DNA of 64,000 nucleotides from assembly GCF_946885955.1 (NCBI RefSeq), contig NZ_CAMPHI010000008.1:62001-126000 (forward strand), read 5' to 3'. The notes beneath the pieces are model-generated. The model was not told the origin of the DNA. It did not search any database and saw nothing but the letters and a program-made list of their open reading frames with translations. Every line of letters starts with the position of its first letter. The stretch's first letter is position 1. This DNA comes from an uncultured Pseudomonas sp. (lineage in GTDB: Bacteria; Pseudomonadota; Gammaproteobacteria; Pseudomonadales; Pseudomonadaceae). The position numbers were made by a program, and so were the translations under genes. Of the stretch, positions 24,637 to 33,458 are shown piece by piece.

Positions 24637-26160
24637 TTACTTCACTTCAACCGCCAGGCTGTCGTGGATCTTCTTGTTCCAGATCGCCGGGCCGGTGATA
24701 TGTACCGACTCGCCGTTGGTGTCGACCGCCACGGTGACCGGCATGTCCTTGACCTCGAACTCGTAGATCGCTTCCATCCCCAGCTCGGGGAAGGCCAGCA
24801 CCTTGGACTTCTTGATCGCCTGGGCCACCAGGTAGGCGGCGCCGCCGACGGCCATCAGGTACACGGCCTTGTTGTCCTTGATCGCTTCGATGGCGATAGG
24901 GCCGCGCTCGGATTTACCGATCATGCCGAGCAGGCCGGTACTTTCGAGGATCTGCCGGGTGAATTTGTCCATCCGCGTGGCGGTGGTCGGGCCTGCTGGG
25001 CCGACCACTTCTTCGCGCACCGGGTCGACCGGGCCTACGTAGTAGATAAAGCGGCCTTTCAGATCGACCGGCAGGCTTTCGCCTTTATTGAGCATATCGA
25101 CCATGCGCTTGTGCGCAGCATCGCGGCCGGTGAGCATCTTGCCGTTGAGCAGCACGGTTTCGCCCGGTTTCCAGCTCTGTACGTCTTCCGGGGTGAGGGT
25201 GTCGAGGTCTACGCGGCGCGCGCTCGGGCCGGCTTCCCAGACGATTTCCGGGTAGGCGGACAGGTCCGGCGCTTCCAGTTCGGCCGGGCCGGAGCCGTCG
25301 AGTACGAAGTGGGCGTGGCGGGTGGCGGCGCAGTTGGGGATCATGCACACCGGCAGCGAGGCGGCGTGGGTCGGGTAATCCATGATCTTCACGTCGAGCA
25401 CGGTGGTCAGGCCGCCGAGGCCCTGGGCGCCGATGCCCAGCTGGTTGACCTTCTCGAACAGCTCCAGGCGCAGCTCCTCAATGCGGTTCTGCGGGCCGCG
25501 GGCTTGCAGTTCGTGGATGTCGATGTGCTCCATGAGCACTTCCTTGGCCATCACTGCGGCCTTCTCGGCGGTGCCGCCGATGCCGATGCCGAGCATGCCT
25601 GGCGGGCACCAGCCGGCACCCATTTCCGGCACGGTCTTGAGTACCCAGTCGACGATCGAGTCGGACGGGTTGAGCATGGCCATCTTCGACTTGTTCTCGG
25701 AGCCGCCGCCCTTGGCCGCGACGTCCACTTCGACCTTGTCGCCGGGGACGATGGAGTAGTGGATCACCGCCGGGGTGTTGTCCTTGGTGTTTTTACGCGC
25801 GCCGGCCGGGTCGGCCAGGATCGAGGCGCGCAGGACGTTTTCCGGCAGGTTGTAGGCGCGGCGCACGCCCTCGTTGATCATGTCGTCGACGCTCATGGTG
25901 GCGCCGTCCCAGCGCACGTCCATGCCGACCTTGATGAATACGGTAACGATGCCGGTGTCCTGGCAGATCGGCCGGTGGCCGGTGGCGCACATGCGCGAGT
26001 TGATCAGGATCTGTGCCATGGAATCGCGTGCGGCCGGGGACTCTTCTTTCAGGTAGGCCTCATGCATGGCCTGGATGAAGTCCACGGGGTGGTAATAAGA
26101 GATGAACTGCAGGGCGTCGGCGACGCTCTGAATCAGGTCGTCTTGTTTGATCACGGTCAT
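24637..26160 (-). CDS. class I fumarate hydratase, [4Fe-4S]
   Basis: A 507-residue iron-sulfur fumarase (FumA/FumB type) interconverting fumarate and malate. The N-terminal alpha region has cluster-cysteine contexts (ATGHRPICQDTGIV, CMIPNCAATRHAHFVLDG), and the C-terminal beta region has GRDAAHKRM and GPTTATRMDKF. Full length for the family. Monocistronic, with a diverging GGDEF gene upstream. It partners metabolically with the malate:quinone oxidoreductase encoded at 33.5-35 kb. Confidence 0.95.
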   Translation of the reverse strand: MTVIKQDDLIQSVADALQFISYYHPVDFIQAMHEAYLKEESPAARDSMAQILINSRMCATGHRPICQDTGIVTVFIKVGMDVRWDGATMSVDDMINEGVRRAYNLPENVLRASILADPAGARKNTKDNTPAVIHYSIVPGDKVEVDVAAKGGGSENKSKMAMLNPSDSIVDWVLKTVPEMGAGWCPPGMLGIGIGGTAEKAAVMAKEVLMEHIDIHELQARGPQNRIEELRLELFEKVNQLGIGAQGLGGLTTVLDVKIMDYPTHAASLPVCMIPNCAATRHAHFVLDGSGPAELEAPDLSAYPEIVWEAGPSARRVDLDTLTPEDVQSWKPGETVLLNGKMLTGRDAAHKRMVDMLNKGESLPVDLKGRFIYYVGPVDPVREEVVGPAGPTTATRMDKFTRQILESTGLLGMIGKSERGPIAIEAIKDNKAVYLMAVGGAAYLVAQAIKKSKVLAFPELGMEAIYEFEVKDMPVTVAVDTNGESVHITGPAIWNKKIHDSLAVEVK

Positions 26161-26409
26161 GCAAGTGCTCCTTTATTGGGGAACATCTGGATTATTGCGG
26201 AACATCTAAGGGAACGCCGGACCACGACCCGACGCAGCTACAAAAACGGCGGCGCAGTATATCGCGCCTGCGTCGCCGGGCACAGTCGACCTACTCGGGC
26301 GCGGGCTCGGCGTTACCCATGGGCAGGTTCCGACGGGCTTCTAGGCATTTCGGGAGCGTGGGGGTAGAGTGACGGCTAGATGCCAGTATGGGACGGAGCC
26401 CATGAGCCC

Positions 26410-27537
26410 ATGAGCGCAAACAGCCAGCGGGTCACTCAGCGAACACTCCAGAATCTGCTGCTGAAGCGTTTCGGCATGGCAGTGTCGACCTATGCGCTGA
26501 CCGCAATACTCTGCTGGGTGGCCCTGTTCAATGGGCTGCTGCGCGCCTCGGTGCTGGATGCCCTGTTGTTTTCCGCGCTGGTGCTGTTGAGCCAGGCGGT
26601 GTTCCTCTGCCTGTTCCTGTCTTGCGCCAATCTGCGTTTTCGTGATCCCAGCCTGACCGAGGCTCAGGTCCTGGTCGCGCTGTTCTGGCATACGCTGTTG
26701 ATGTCGCTGTGCGTCGATGGGCGTGGCAGTCTGCTGGTGGTGTATGTGCTGATCCTGTTGTTCGGCATCATCAACCTGCCGCCGAAGGTGTTCGTACGCT
26801 GCTCGTTGCTGGCGTTCTTCGGCTTTGCCGCGATCAATTTGTACGAGGCCTACAGCTTTCAGCTGAGCCGGCCCGCGGCGGCGATCATGCAGGTCAGTGT
26901 GCTCGGCGGTGTGTTGATATGGCTGAGTCTGTTTGCCAGCTATATCCAGACGATGCGCAAGCGTATGCGGCAGCGCCGCCTGGCGTTGCAGGCGCACCAG
27001 GACACCATGCGTGGCATGATGCGACAACTCGAGGACCTGGCCTCCACCGACGAACTCACCGGGTTGTATAACCGTCGGCATTTCCTGCGTCTGGCCGTGC
27101 GCGAACTGGCCAATCTACGTCCTGATCGTTTGCACGGCCTGGCCCTGATCGATCTGGATTATTTCAAGCGGATCAACGACGCCCATGGCCATGCCTCGGG
27201 CGACCGGGTCCTGCAGACTTTCGCCAGGGTGGCGCGCACCTGCCTGCGTGACGCCGATATCATTGCCCGCTATGGCGGGGAGGAATTCGTTCTGTTGTTG
27301 CCCAATACCGATGCCGATCAACTCACCGCCTGTTGCGAGCGCTTGCGCATAGCCTATGGCCAGGCGAAACCCCTGGGTCTCGATCTGGAGGGGCTGAGCC
27401 TGTCCGTAGGGATGACCCTGCTGAGTCCCGGTGACGACCTGGATGAGGCGCTGAATCGCGCCGATGAGGCGCTGTACCAGGCGAAAAACAGCGGTCGCAA
27501 TCGCTGCGCCGCGACCTGGAAAAACGTCAGTGCCTGA
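26410..27537 (+). CDS. membrane-anchored diguanylate cyclase
   Basis: A 375-residue protein making cyclic di-GMP. About six transmembrane helices occupy residues 20-190, a short coiled coil follows, and the C-terminal GGDEF domain has an intact active site (ARYGGEEFVLLLPN) and the start motif STDELTGLYNRRHF. An RxxD inhibitory site is not obvious at the usual spot before GGEEF. ATG 26410 (MSANSQ) is chosen; an earlier ATG at 26380 is in frame. Overlaps the flavoreductase gene by 8 bp. Confidence 0.92.
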   Translation: MSANSQRVTQRTLQNLLLKRFGMAVSTYALTAILCWVALFNGLLRASVLDALLFSALVLLSQAVFLCLFLSCANLRFRDPSLTEAQVLVALFWHTLLMSLCVDGRGSLLVVYVLILLFGIINLPPKVFVRCSLLAFFGFAAINLYEAYSFQLSRPAAAIMQVSVLGGVLIWLSLFASYIQTMRKRMRQRRLALQAHQDTMRGMMRQLEDLASTDELTGLYNRRHFLRLAVRELANLRPDRLHGLALIDLDYFKRINDAHGHASGDRVLQTFARVARTCLRDADIIARYGGEEFVLLLPNTDADQLTACCERLRIAYGQAKPLGLDLEGLSLSVGMTLLSPGDDLDEALNRADEALYQAKNSGRNRCAATWKNVSA

Positions 27538-28468
27538 GTTGCGGGTAGGTGACCGTCGGTTACCGGTCGAAGCCAATCGCAATTTGCTGGATGCGCTTCA
27601 CCAGGCGGGCATTGCGGTGCCCTACAGCTGTCGCGCCGGTAGTTGCCATGCCTGTCTGGTGCGCTGCATCCACGGTGAACCTCAGGACGACAAACCCGAA
27701 GCGCTGAGTGCGTCGCGTCGTGAGCAGGGTTGGCGGCTGGCCTGCCAGTGTCGGCTGGTCGAGGACTTGCAGGTCGAGGTGTTCGACCCTCTGCGGGACG
27801 GCTTGCCCGCGCAGGTCCACAGTTGCGAATGGCTCAGCCCCAACGTCCTGCGGCTGCGCGTGCTACCCGACCAGCCGCTGCGCTACCGCGCCGGACAGCA
27901 TCTGGTGCTGTGGACGGAAAGCGGCGTGGCCCGGCCTTATTCGTTGGCCAGCCTGCCGGGTGAAGATCCCTGGCTGGAGTTTCACCTCGACTGCCGTCAA
28001 CCCGGGGCGTTCAGCGACGCCGCGCGCAACTTCCGCGTGGGCCAGCGCCTGCGCCTCGGCGAGCTGCGTGGCGGTGCCCTGCACTACGACCTCGATTGGC
28101 AGACGCGGCCGCTCTGGCTGTTGGCCGCGGGCACCGGTCTGGCCCCGCTCTACGCGGTGCTGCGCGAGGCCTTGCGCCATGAGCATGGCGCGGAGATTCG
28201 CCTGTTGCACCTGGCCCGCGACAGCGCCGAACACTACCTGGCCGAAGACTTGCGACAACTGGCGGCGGCCCATCCCCAGTTACGGGTCGAGTTGCTCTGC
28301 GCGGCAGAATTACCGGCCGCTTTGGCGGAACTGAAACTTGTTTCACGGCAAACCCTCGCCTTACTCTGCGGCCACCCGAGTAGCGTCGAGGGTTTTATCC
28401 GACGCCTGTATTTGGCTGGCATGCCACGCAACCAGATGTTTTCCGACCTGTTTTTGCCGCACGCCTGA
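27530..28468 (+). CDS. 2Fe-2S ferredoxin-NAD(P)H reductase fusion protein
   Basis: A 312-residue electron-transfer protein: N-terminal plant-type ferredoxin (YSCRAGSCHACLVRC gives C-x4-C-x2-C, final Cys in LACQC), then FAD-binding (ARPYSLAS) and NAD-binding (LLAAGTGLAPLYAVLREAL) domains as in CDP-glucoseen reductases and oxygenase reductases. I take the GTG at 27530, overlapping the GGDEF stop, because homology begins at PELRVGDRRLP; the in-frame ATG upstream encodes Arg-rich filler. The partner oxygenase or acceptor is not encoded nearby. Confidence 0.85.
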   Translation: MPELRVGDRRLPVEANRNLLDALHQAGIAVPYSCRAGSCHACLVRCIHGEPQDDKPEALSASRREQGWRLACQCRLVEDLQVEVFDPLRDGLPAQVHSCEWLSPNVLRLRVLPDQPLRYRAGQHLVLWTESGVARPYSLASLPGEDPWLEFHLDCRQPGAFSDAARNFRVGQRLRLGELRGGALHYDLDWQTRPLWLLAAGTGLAPLYAVLREALRHEHGAEIRLLHLARDSAEHYLAEDLRQLAAAHPQLRVELLCAAELPAALAELKLVSRQTLALLCGHPSSVEGFIRRLYLAGMPRNQMFSDLFLPHA

Positions 28469-28602
28469 CACGCGGCAAGCTCAAGCGAGTCAATCCAGTG
28501 CCTGCGGGTCTGCTCTCATCTGTCGTTATACGTCGAATGTCCGGCGCGCAGCCTTACGACTCTTGTCCATTGGGCCTTGGTCCCTCCCGATTAGGAAACT
28601 TC

Positions 28603-29379
28603 ATGAACGAGCACCTGCGCATCGACCGGGAACAACGGTTGTTGACCTTGCACCTGAACCGCCCGGATAAGAAAAATGCCCTGACCCGCGCGATGTACGG
28701 CGCCATGGCCGAAGCCCTGGATCAGGCCGATCAGGATGGGAGTGTGCGTGCGGTGTTGATTACCGGCGGCGAGCAGTGTTTCACCAGCGGCAACGATGTC
28801 GCCGACTTTCTCCAGGCACCCCCCAGCGACCTGAACAGCAGCGAAGTTTTCCAGTTCATGCGCGCGCTGTTCGATTTCAGCAAGCCGGTGGTGGCGGCGG
28901 TTTGCGGCCCGGCGGTGGGGATAGGCACGACCATGCTGCTGCATTGCGATCTGGTGTATGTCAGCCGCGATGCCGCGTTGAAAATGCCCTTCGTCAATTT
29001 GGGGTTGTGCCCCGAGTACGGCTCCAGCCTGATTCTGCCGCGCTTGCTCGGCCACGCGCGTGCCGCCGAACTGCTGCTGTTGGGCCGGGGCTTCACTGGC
29101 GAACAGGCGGCTGAGTGGGGGATTGCCAATCAGGCGCTTGAGGGCGGCGCGGCTACCCTGGCCAAGGCGCGGGAGATGGCTTTGAGCTTCCAGCACCTGG
29201 CACCTTCGGCGGTGCTCGACAGCAAGCGTTTGATGCGTGCGCCGGGACGCGAGGAGCTACGTCGGGTGATCGAGGAGGAGGGCAAATTGTTCGGCCAGCG
29301 ACTGCGCTCACCGGAAGCCGTCGAAGCCCTGACCGCCTTTATGCAAAGGCGCGCGCCGGATTTCAGCAAGTTCGCGTAG
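28603..29379 (+). CDS. enoyl-CoA hydratase/isomerase family protein
   Basis: A 258-residue crotonase-fold enzyme. The oxyanion-hole segments are visible (SGNDVADF and VCGPAVGIGTTMLLHCD). At the second catalytic position it has PEYGSS, similar to isomerase-like members rather than classical hydratases with a Glu pair. ATG 28603 (MNEHLRID) is chosen; longer frames enter non-coding DNA. Monocistronic, ending at a bidirectional terminator. Confidence 0.88.
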   Translation: MNEHLRIDREQRLLTLHLNRPDKKNALTRAMYGAMAEALDQADQDGSVRAVLITGGEQCFTSGNDVADFLQAPPSDLNSSEVFQFMRALFDFSKPVVAAVCGPAVGIGTTMLLHCDLVYVSRDAALKMPFVNLGLCPEYGSSLILPRLLGHARAAELLLLGRGFTGEQAAEWGIANQALEGGAATLAKAREMALSFQHLAPSAVLDSKRLMRAPGREELRRVIEEEGKLFGQRLRSPEAVEALTAFMQRRAPDFSKFA

Positions 29380-29421
29380 GGTTCGCTGCGAGCACCGGCA
29401 TTTACCCGGACATACCGAATA

Positions 29422-29453
29422 GCAAAAGGCCGCTCAATCGAGCGGCCTTTTGC
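29422..29453. terminator. bidirectional intrinsic terminator
   Basis: A perfect 14-bp stem (gcaaaaggccgctc with gagcggccttttgc) and 4-nt loop, with A/T runs in both arms, separates the convergent enoyl-CoA hydratase and pyruvate kinase genes. Confidence 0.85.
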
Positions 29454-29466
29454 GTTGCCTGCGGTT

Positions 29467-30918
29467 TTACACCAGCGCCTCGCCGACATGTAGCAGCTTC
29501 ATGGTGTTGGTGCCACCGATGGTGTGGTAACTGTCGCCCTTGGTCAGGATCACCCAGTCGCCGGCCTGCACCACGCCGCGCTTGAGCAATTCGTCCACCG
29601 CCGCCTGGCTGACTTCGCCGGGTTGTAGCGCGGCCGGATCGAACGGCACTGTGTAGACGCCGCGGAACATGGCCGCGCGGGCCTGGGTTTCGCGGTGCGG
29701 GGAGAAGGCGAAGATCGGCACCGAGGAGCGGATGCGCGACATGATCAACGGCGTATAGCCGCTTTCGGTCAGGGCGATGATGGCTTTGACCCCGGGGAAA
29801 TGGTTGGCCGTGTACATGGCCGCCAGGGCGATGCTTTCGTCGCAGCGCTCGAATTCGGTACCCATGCGGTGGCTGGATTTCTTGCTGGTGGGGTGCTTCT
29901 CCGCGCCCAGGCAGATCCGCGCCATCGCCTGCACCGCTTCCAGCGGGTAGGCCCCGGCGGCGCTCTCCGCCGAGAGCATCACCGCATCGGTGTAATCGAG
30001 CACCGCGTTGGCCACGTCCGAGACTTCCGCGCGGGTCGGCATGGGGTTCTGGATCATCGACTCCATCATTTGCGTGGCCGTGATCACCGCCTTGTTGTGG
30101 CGGCGGGCGTGCAGGATGATTTTCTTCTGGATGCCGCACAGTTCGGCGTCGCCGATTTCCACACCGAGGTCGCCACGAGCGACCATCACGGCATCGCTGG
30201 CGCGGATCAGGCCGTCGAGGGTTTCGTCGTCGGCGACCGCTTCGGCGCGTTCGATCTTCGCCACCAGCCAGGCGGTGCCGCCGGATTCGTCGCGCAGTTT
30301 GCGCGCGTATTCCATATCCGAACCGTCGCGCGGGAAGGAGACGGCCAGGTAGTCGAGCTCCATCTCGGCGGCCAGCTTGATATCGGCCTTGTCTTTCTCG
30401 GTCAGCGCCGGTGCGGTCAAGCCGCCACCGCGGCGGTTGATGCCTTTATGGTCGGACAATGGGCCGCCGATGGTCACCACGCAATGCAGCGCATCGTCGG
30501 TGGCGGACTCCACGCGCATGACCACGCGTCCGTCATCGAGCAGCAGTTCGTCGCCGACGCCGCAGTCCTTGACCAGATCCGGGTAGTCAATGCCGACGAT
30601 TTCCTGGGTGCCTGCGGTCAGCGGGTGGCTGGTGGAAAACACGAAGCGATCGCCGATTTTCAGTTCGATGCGCTTGTTGGCGAATTTGGCGATGCGGATT
30701 TTCGGGCCTTGCAGGTCACCGAGCAGGGCGACATGGCGCCCGTGTTTGGCGGCCAGCTCGCGCACCAGTGCGGCGCGGGCTTTGTGCTCGTCCGGCGAGC
30801 CGTGGGAAAAATTCAGTCGCGCCACATCCAGGCCGGCGAGAATAAGCTGCTCGAGCACTTCCGGCGAGTTGCTGGACGGGCCGAGGGTGGCGACGATTTT
30901 GGTACGGCGAACGGTCAT
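29467..30918 (-). CDS. pyk: pyruvate kinase
   Basis: A 483-residue pyruvate kinase, converting PEP and ADP to pyruvate and ATP. Markers: RTKIVATLGPSS at the N-terminus, ARLNFSHG, the catalytic lysine region LVAKIERAEAV, MVARGDLGVEIG and ITATQMMESMI, then the C-terminal allosteric domain. Length and the TVRRTKI start are typical of the PykA (type II) form of pseudomonads. Monocistronic. Confidence 0.95.
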   Translation of the reverse strand: MTVRRTKIVATLGPSSNSPEVLEQLILAGLDVARLNFSHGSPDEHKARAALVRELAAKHGRHVALLGDLQGPKIRIAKFANKRIELKIGDRFVFSTSHPLTAGTQEIVGIDYPDLVKDCGVGDELLLDDGRVVMRVESATDDALHCVVTIGGPLSDHKGINRRGGGLTAPALTEKDKADIKLAAEMELDYLAVSFPRDGSDMEYARKLRDESGGTAWLVAKIERAEAVADDETLDGLIRASDAVMVARGDLGVEIGDAELCGIQKKIILHARRHNKAVITATQMMESMIQNPMPTRAEVSDVANAVLDYTDAVMLSAESAAGAYPLEAVQAMARICLGAEKHPTSKKSSHRMGTEFERCDESIALAAMYTANHFPGVKAIIALTESGYTPLIMSRIRSSVPIFAFSPHRETQARAAMFRGVYTVPFDPAALQPGEVSQAAVDELLKRGVVQAGDWVILTKGDSYHTIGGTNTMKLLHVGEALV

Positions 30919-30973
30919 GCGCGGGCTCCTGAGATCAAGCAGAACGCGAGGCTACTACGCGCGGACCCTGTAG

Positions 30974-31900
30974 TCATTGTTCGGTCTCACTACCTTTTGT
31001 CTCGGGCCTGAGTACCAGCAAATCGCACTCCACGGCATCCAGCACGCGTTCGGCGGTATGCCCGATCAGGGCGGTATCCAGTTGTCCGCGGGCGACCGCG
31101 CCCATCAGTAGCAAATCGACGTTCTGTTCACGAACGAAACGCGGTAGCACCTCTTCGGCGAAGCCTTCGATCAGGTGGGTGTCGGGCCGGGCGATGGGGT
31201 ATTGGCCGATCAGGTCCTCAAGGGCATCGCGATGCTGCTTGGCGCTGCGTTCGACATAGTTCTCGTAGTCGCCGACCAGTTCGGCATCGAACACCAGGGT
31301 GCGCGGCAGCGGTGCGTAGGTATGCAGGTAGTGTGCTTGCAGGCCGAACTGCTCGCTCAGCTCGCGCGCCGCGCGAATCAGTCGATGATCCAGCTCGGCG
31401 GGTTTGTCCGCGCTGTGCAGCGGATCGAGTGCGGCGCACAGGCGGTGGCCTTGCCAGGCGCCGTGATGCACCAACCACAACGGTGCCGGGCAATGGCGGA
31501 TCAATTGCCAGCAACTGTTGGTCAGCAGCAGGCGCTGCAGCAGGTTGTTGCGGGCCGCGGACTTGAGCACCAGGTCCGGCTGCAATTCGTCAACCTTGCT
31601 CGCCACCACCTTGTGCAGCGGCTTACCCCAGCGCACGTCCAGGTGCAGCTCGAGCCCCTCGGCGCGCAATGGCGCGACATATTCCTCCAGCCAGGCACCG
31701 GCTTGCTCCAGGGCCGCCGCGCGGCCCTTGGCCTGTACCGCGCTGTCGAATAGCGGGCTGGTATCCAGCGTGGCGTGGTATTCGATCAGCAGCAGATGCA
31801 ATCTCGCCCGATTCCTACGCGCCAGCCAGGCCGCACGCTCGAGTGCCGGCTGGTGCGGTTGTTGGGAATCGATAACAACCAAAAGCGTTTGCAGTTTCAT
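30974..31900 (-). CDS. tandem universal stress protein (UspE-like)
   Basis: A 308-residue protein of two fused Usp domains (QTLLVVIDSQQ near the start; second domain ending LLLMGAVARGQLDTALIGHTAERVLDAVECDLLVLRP, where the G-x2-x9-G-ST nucleotide signature is degenerate). Usp proteins support survival under energy or oxygen limitation. An ANR/FNR-like box lies 76-89 bp upstream (31976-31989), matching the known anaerobic control of usp genes in Pseudomonas. Confidence 0.9.
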   Translation of the reverse strand: MKLQTLLVVIDSQQPHQPALERAAWLARRNRARLHLLLIEYHATLDTSPLFDSAVQAKGRAAALEQAGAWLEEYVAPLRAEGLELHLDVRWGKPLHKVVASKVDELQPDLVLKSAARNNLLQRLLLTNSCWQLIRHCPAPLWLVHHGAWQGHRLCAALDPLHSADKPAELDHRLIRAARELSEQFGLQAHYLHTYAPLPRTLVFDAELVGDYENYVERSAKQHRDALEDLIGQYPIARPDTHLIEGFAEEVLPRFVREQNVDLLLMGAVARGQLDTALIGHTAERVLDAVECDLLVLRPETKGSETEQ

Positions 31901-31975
31901 GGCCCTGACCTTGCACTGAACGAAACGATGATGGGGATGATTGCGCTATTGCAGCGTAATGACTCCATGATCGAC

Positions 31976-31989
31976 TTGATCTGTATCAG
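31976..31989. promoter_or_regulatory. ANR/FNR-like box upstream of the usp gene
   Basis: TTGAT-ctgt-ATCAG matches the TTGATnnnnATCAA consensus at 9 of 10 fixed positions. It lies 76 bp before the usp start on the minus strand, consistent with activation under low oxygen, and 120 bp before the divergent lipoprotein gene. Confidence 0.55.
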
Positions 31990-32109
31990 CTTAGACGCTG
32001 CATCGCGCCGCAGGCGCGCAGCGGACTATCGGCAGGCGGGTTATCGAGGTTCACGCTGCTACAGAAACCGTCGGCCTAGTCGATACACTGCTCATTGGAG
32101 GAGGAACCC

Positions 32110-32511
32110 ATGAGAACCCTGCTAATTGTAATCCTTGCGCTCGGGGCTGCCGGTTGCAACCGCTACAGCCTCGATCATGAATTGAACAGTGCCTACCGCG
32201 CCTATGATCAGGGCGATTGCGAAACGGCCATCCTGGAGTTGTCGAAGGCCGAACGCAGCAGTCGTTCGCGCAACTACGTGCAGCCGGAGATATCCCTGCT
32301 GCGCGGCCAGTGCCTGGAGCGCCAGAGCCTGTTCCTCGATGCGATACACACCTATCATTTCATCATCAGCCGCTATCCGAGCAGCGAATACGCCTACCGC
32401 GCCCGTGCTCGCCTGGAAACCCTGCGGCAGCTGGGGTACCAGGATGCCAAGGCGCCCGAGAAAGACCCGGATGCCCACATTGATGGGAGCGCACCGTCGA
32501 TCGTCAGATAG
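32110..32511 (+). CDS. small TPR-like lipoprotein
   Basis: A 133-residue lipoprotein: signal peptide with lipobox LGAAGC (Cys near residue 15) and a helical body with tandem TPR-like pairs (YDQGDCETAILELSKAERSS; DAIHTYHFIISRYPSSEYAYRARARLETL) resembling YbgF/BamD-type repeats. ATG 32110 follows a gaggagga ribosome site. Anchoring is probably to the outer membrane, since Asn follows Cys rather than Asp. Function unknown. Confidence 0.8.
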   Translation: MRTLLIVILALGAAGCNRYSLDHELNSAYRAYDQGDCETAILELSKAERSSRSRNYVQPEISLLRGQCLERQSLFLDAIHTYHFIISRYPSSEYAYRARARLETLRQLGYQDAKAPEKDPDAHIDGSAPSIVR

Positions 32512-32565
32512 CTGAGGGGCTACGGCGACGAGGTAAGCTAATGGCACCGGTCAAGGAGGAATGCC

Positions 32566-32988
32566 ATGCGAGTGCTGTTTTGTCTGCTGTTGTTGCCCGG
32601 GTTGGCCAGCGCAGAGATTTACCGTTGGGTCGATGCCAGCGGTCAGGTGCATTTCGAGCAACGGCCCACGGTAGTCGGTGCAGAGTCGATCGAGGTGAAG
32701 CCGCAAGTGGTTGAGCGCGATGCCGCGACCATCGAGAGCCAAGAGCGTGCCACGCGCTTTTTCGATGCGCGACGCGAAGAGCAGGCGCAAGCCTCGGCGG
32801 CTATGGCCGAGCGTAAAGCCGAGCGGCAGAAGGAATGCAGTGAATTGCGTCGGCAATTAGCTGGCATACCTGAGGGGCGGCGCTATTATAAAGCCGAAGC
32901 CAATGGCGAACGCACCTATTACAGCGATGCGCAGCTGGATACCGCCCGGGCCCAGATACGCGACCGTATGACAGAGCGCTGCGATTGA
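32566..32988 (+). CDS. DUF4124 periplasmic protein
   Basis: A 140-residue secreted protein: signal peptide (cleavage after ASA), then the DUF4124 core EIYRWVDASGQVHFEQRP, a small beta domain common in proteobacterial envelope proteins, and a long charged helix (residues 60-100). Preceded by aaggaggaa at the right distance. Function unknown. Confidence 0.82.
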   Translation: MRVLFCLLLLPGLASAEIYRWVDASGQVHFEQRPTVVGAESIEVKPQVVERDAATIESQERATRFFDARREEQAQASAAMAERKAERQKECSELRRQLAGIPEGRRYYKAEANGERTYYSDAQLDTARAQIRDRMTERCD

Positions 32989-33048
32989 ACGTGGTCTAAG
33001 CGTGACAGTGCGGTCATACTCAGTAGTCACTTCTAGCGATTTGACACC

Positions 33049-33405
33049 ATGCAGATTCAGCCTCGAATAGAGCGGCATCAATTACCTTACTATCTGAAGG
33101 TATTCAATCGCATTACCGATAAGCCGGTGGGCTATATCGGCAATGTGTCGGTCGATGGCTTGTTATTGATCAGTCAGTTGCCGATGCTGGTCAACGCGAG
33201 CTTCGATATGCGCTTGAAAATCCCGGGGCCGGACGCCCCGCGCTATATCGATTTTTCCGCCAACTGCCATTGGTGCCGCGAGGATGTCACGCCCGGGAGC
33301 TATGACTCCGGTTTCTCCCTCGAGCTGCCACCCATCGAGTATGTGGAAATGGTAGAAGCCCTGCGCCATTACTTCAGCTTTCATCCCATTCAGACGTCAG
33401 CATGA
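33049..33405 (+). CDS. PilZ-domain protein with incomplete c-di-GMP motif
   Basis: A 118-residue single PilZ-like domain. The second c-di-GMP motif is recognisable (GNVSVDGLLL, compare D/N-x-S-x-x-G), but the N-terminal RxxxR is not: the region reads RIERHQLPYYL. It may therefore bind c-di-GMP weakly or act as a protein-interaction PilZ, as in type IV pilus PilZ. A diguanylate cyclase is encoded 6 kb upstream. Monocistronic, followed by a terminator. Confidence 0.75.
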   Translation: MQIQPRIERHQLPYYLKVFNRITDKPVGYIGNVSVDGLLLISQLPMLVNASFDMRLKIPGPDAPRYIDFSANCHWCREDVTPGSYDSGFSLELPPIEYVEMVEALRHYFSFHPIQTSA

Positions 33406-33414
33406 CGTAAAAAA

Positions 33415-33439
33415 AACGCCCCGAACCAGTCGGGGCGTT
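33415..33439. terminator. bidirectional intrinsic terminator
   Basis: A 10-bp stem (aacgccccga/tcggggcgtt) flanked by an A7 run and ttt lies between the convergent PilZ and mqo genes. Confidence 0.8.
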
Positions 33440-33458
33440 TACTTTCCCAGTTGGCTGA

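Noticed and set aside
24619..26367. 582-codon plus-strand frame over the fumarase gene
   Set aside because: Composition dominated by His, Asp, Val and Gly, typical of antisense reading of a GC-rich gene; the minus strand is an intact fumarase.
29695..31011. 438-codon plus-strand frame over the pyruvate kinase gene
   Set aside because: Antisense shadow of a well-defined enzyme; no ribosome site or domain.
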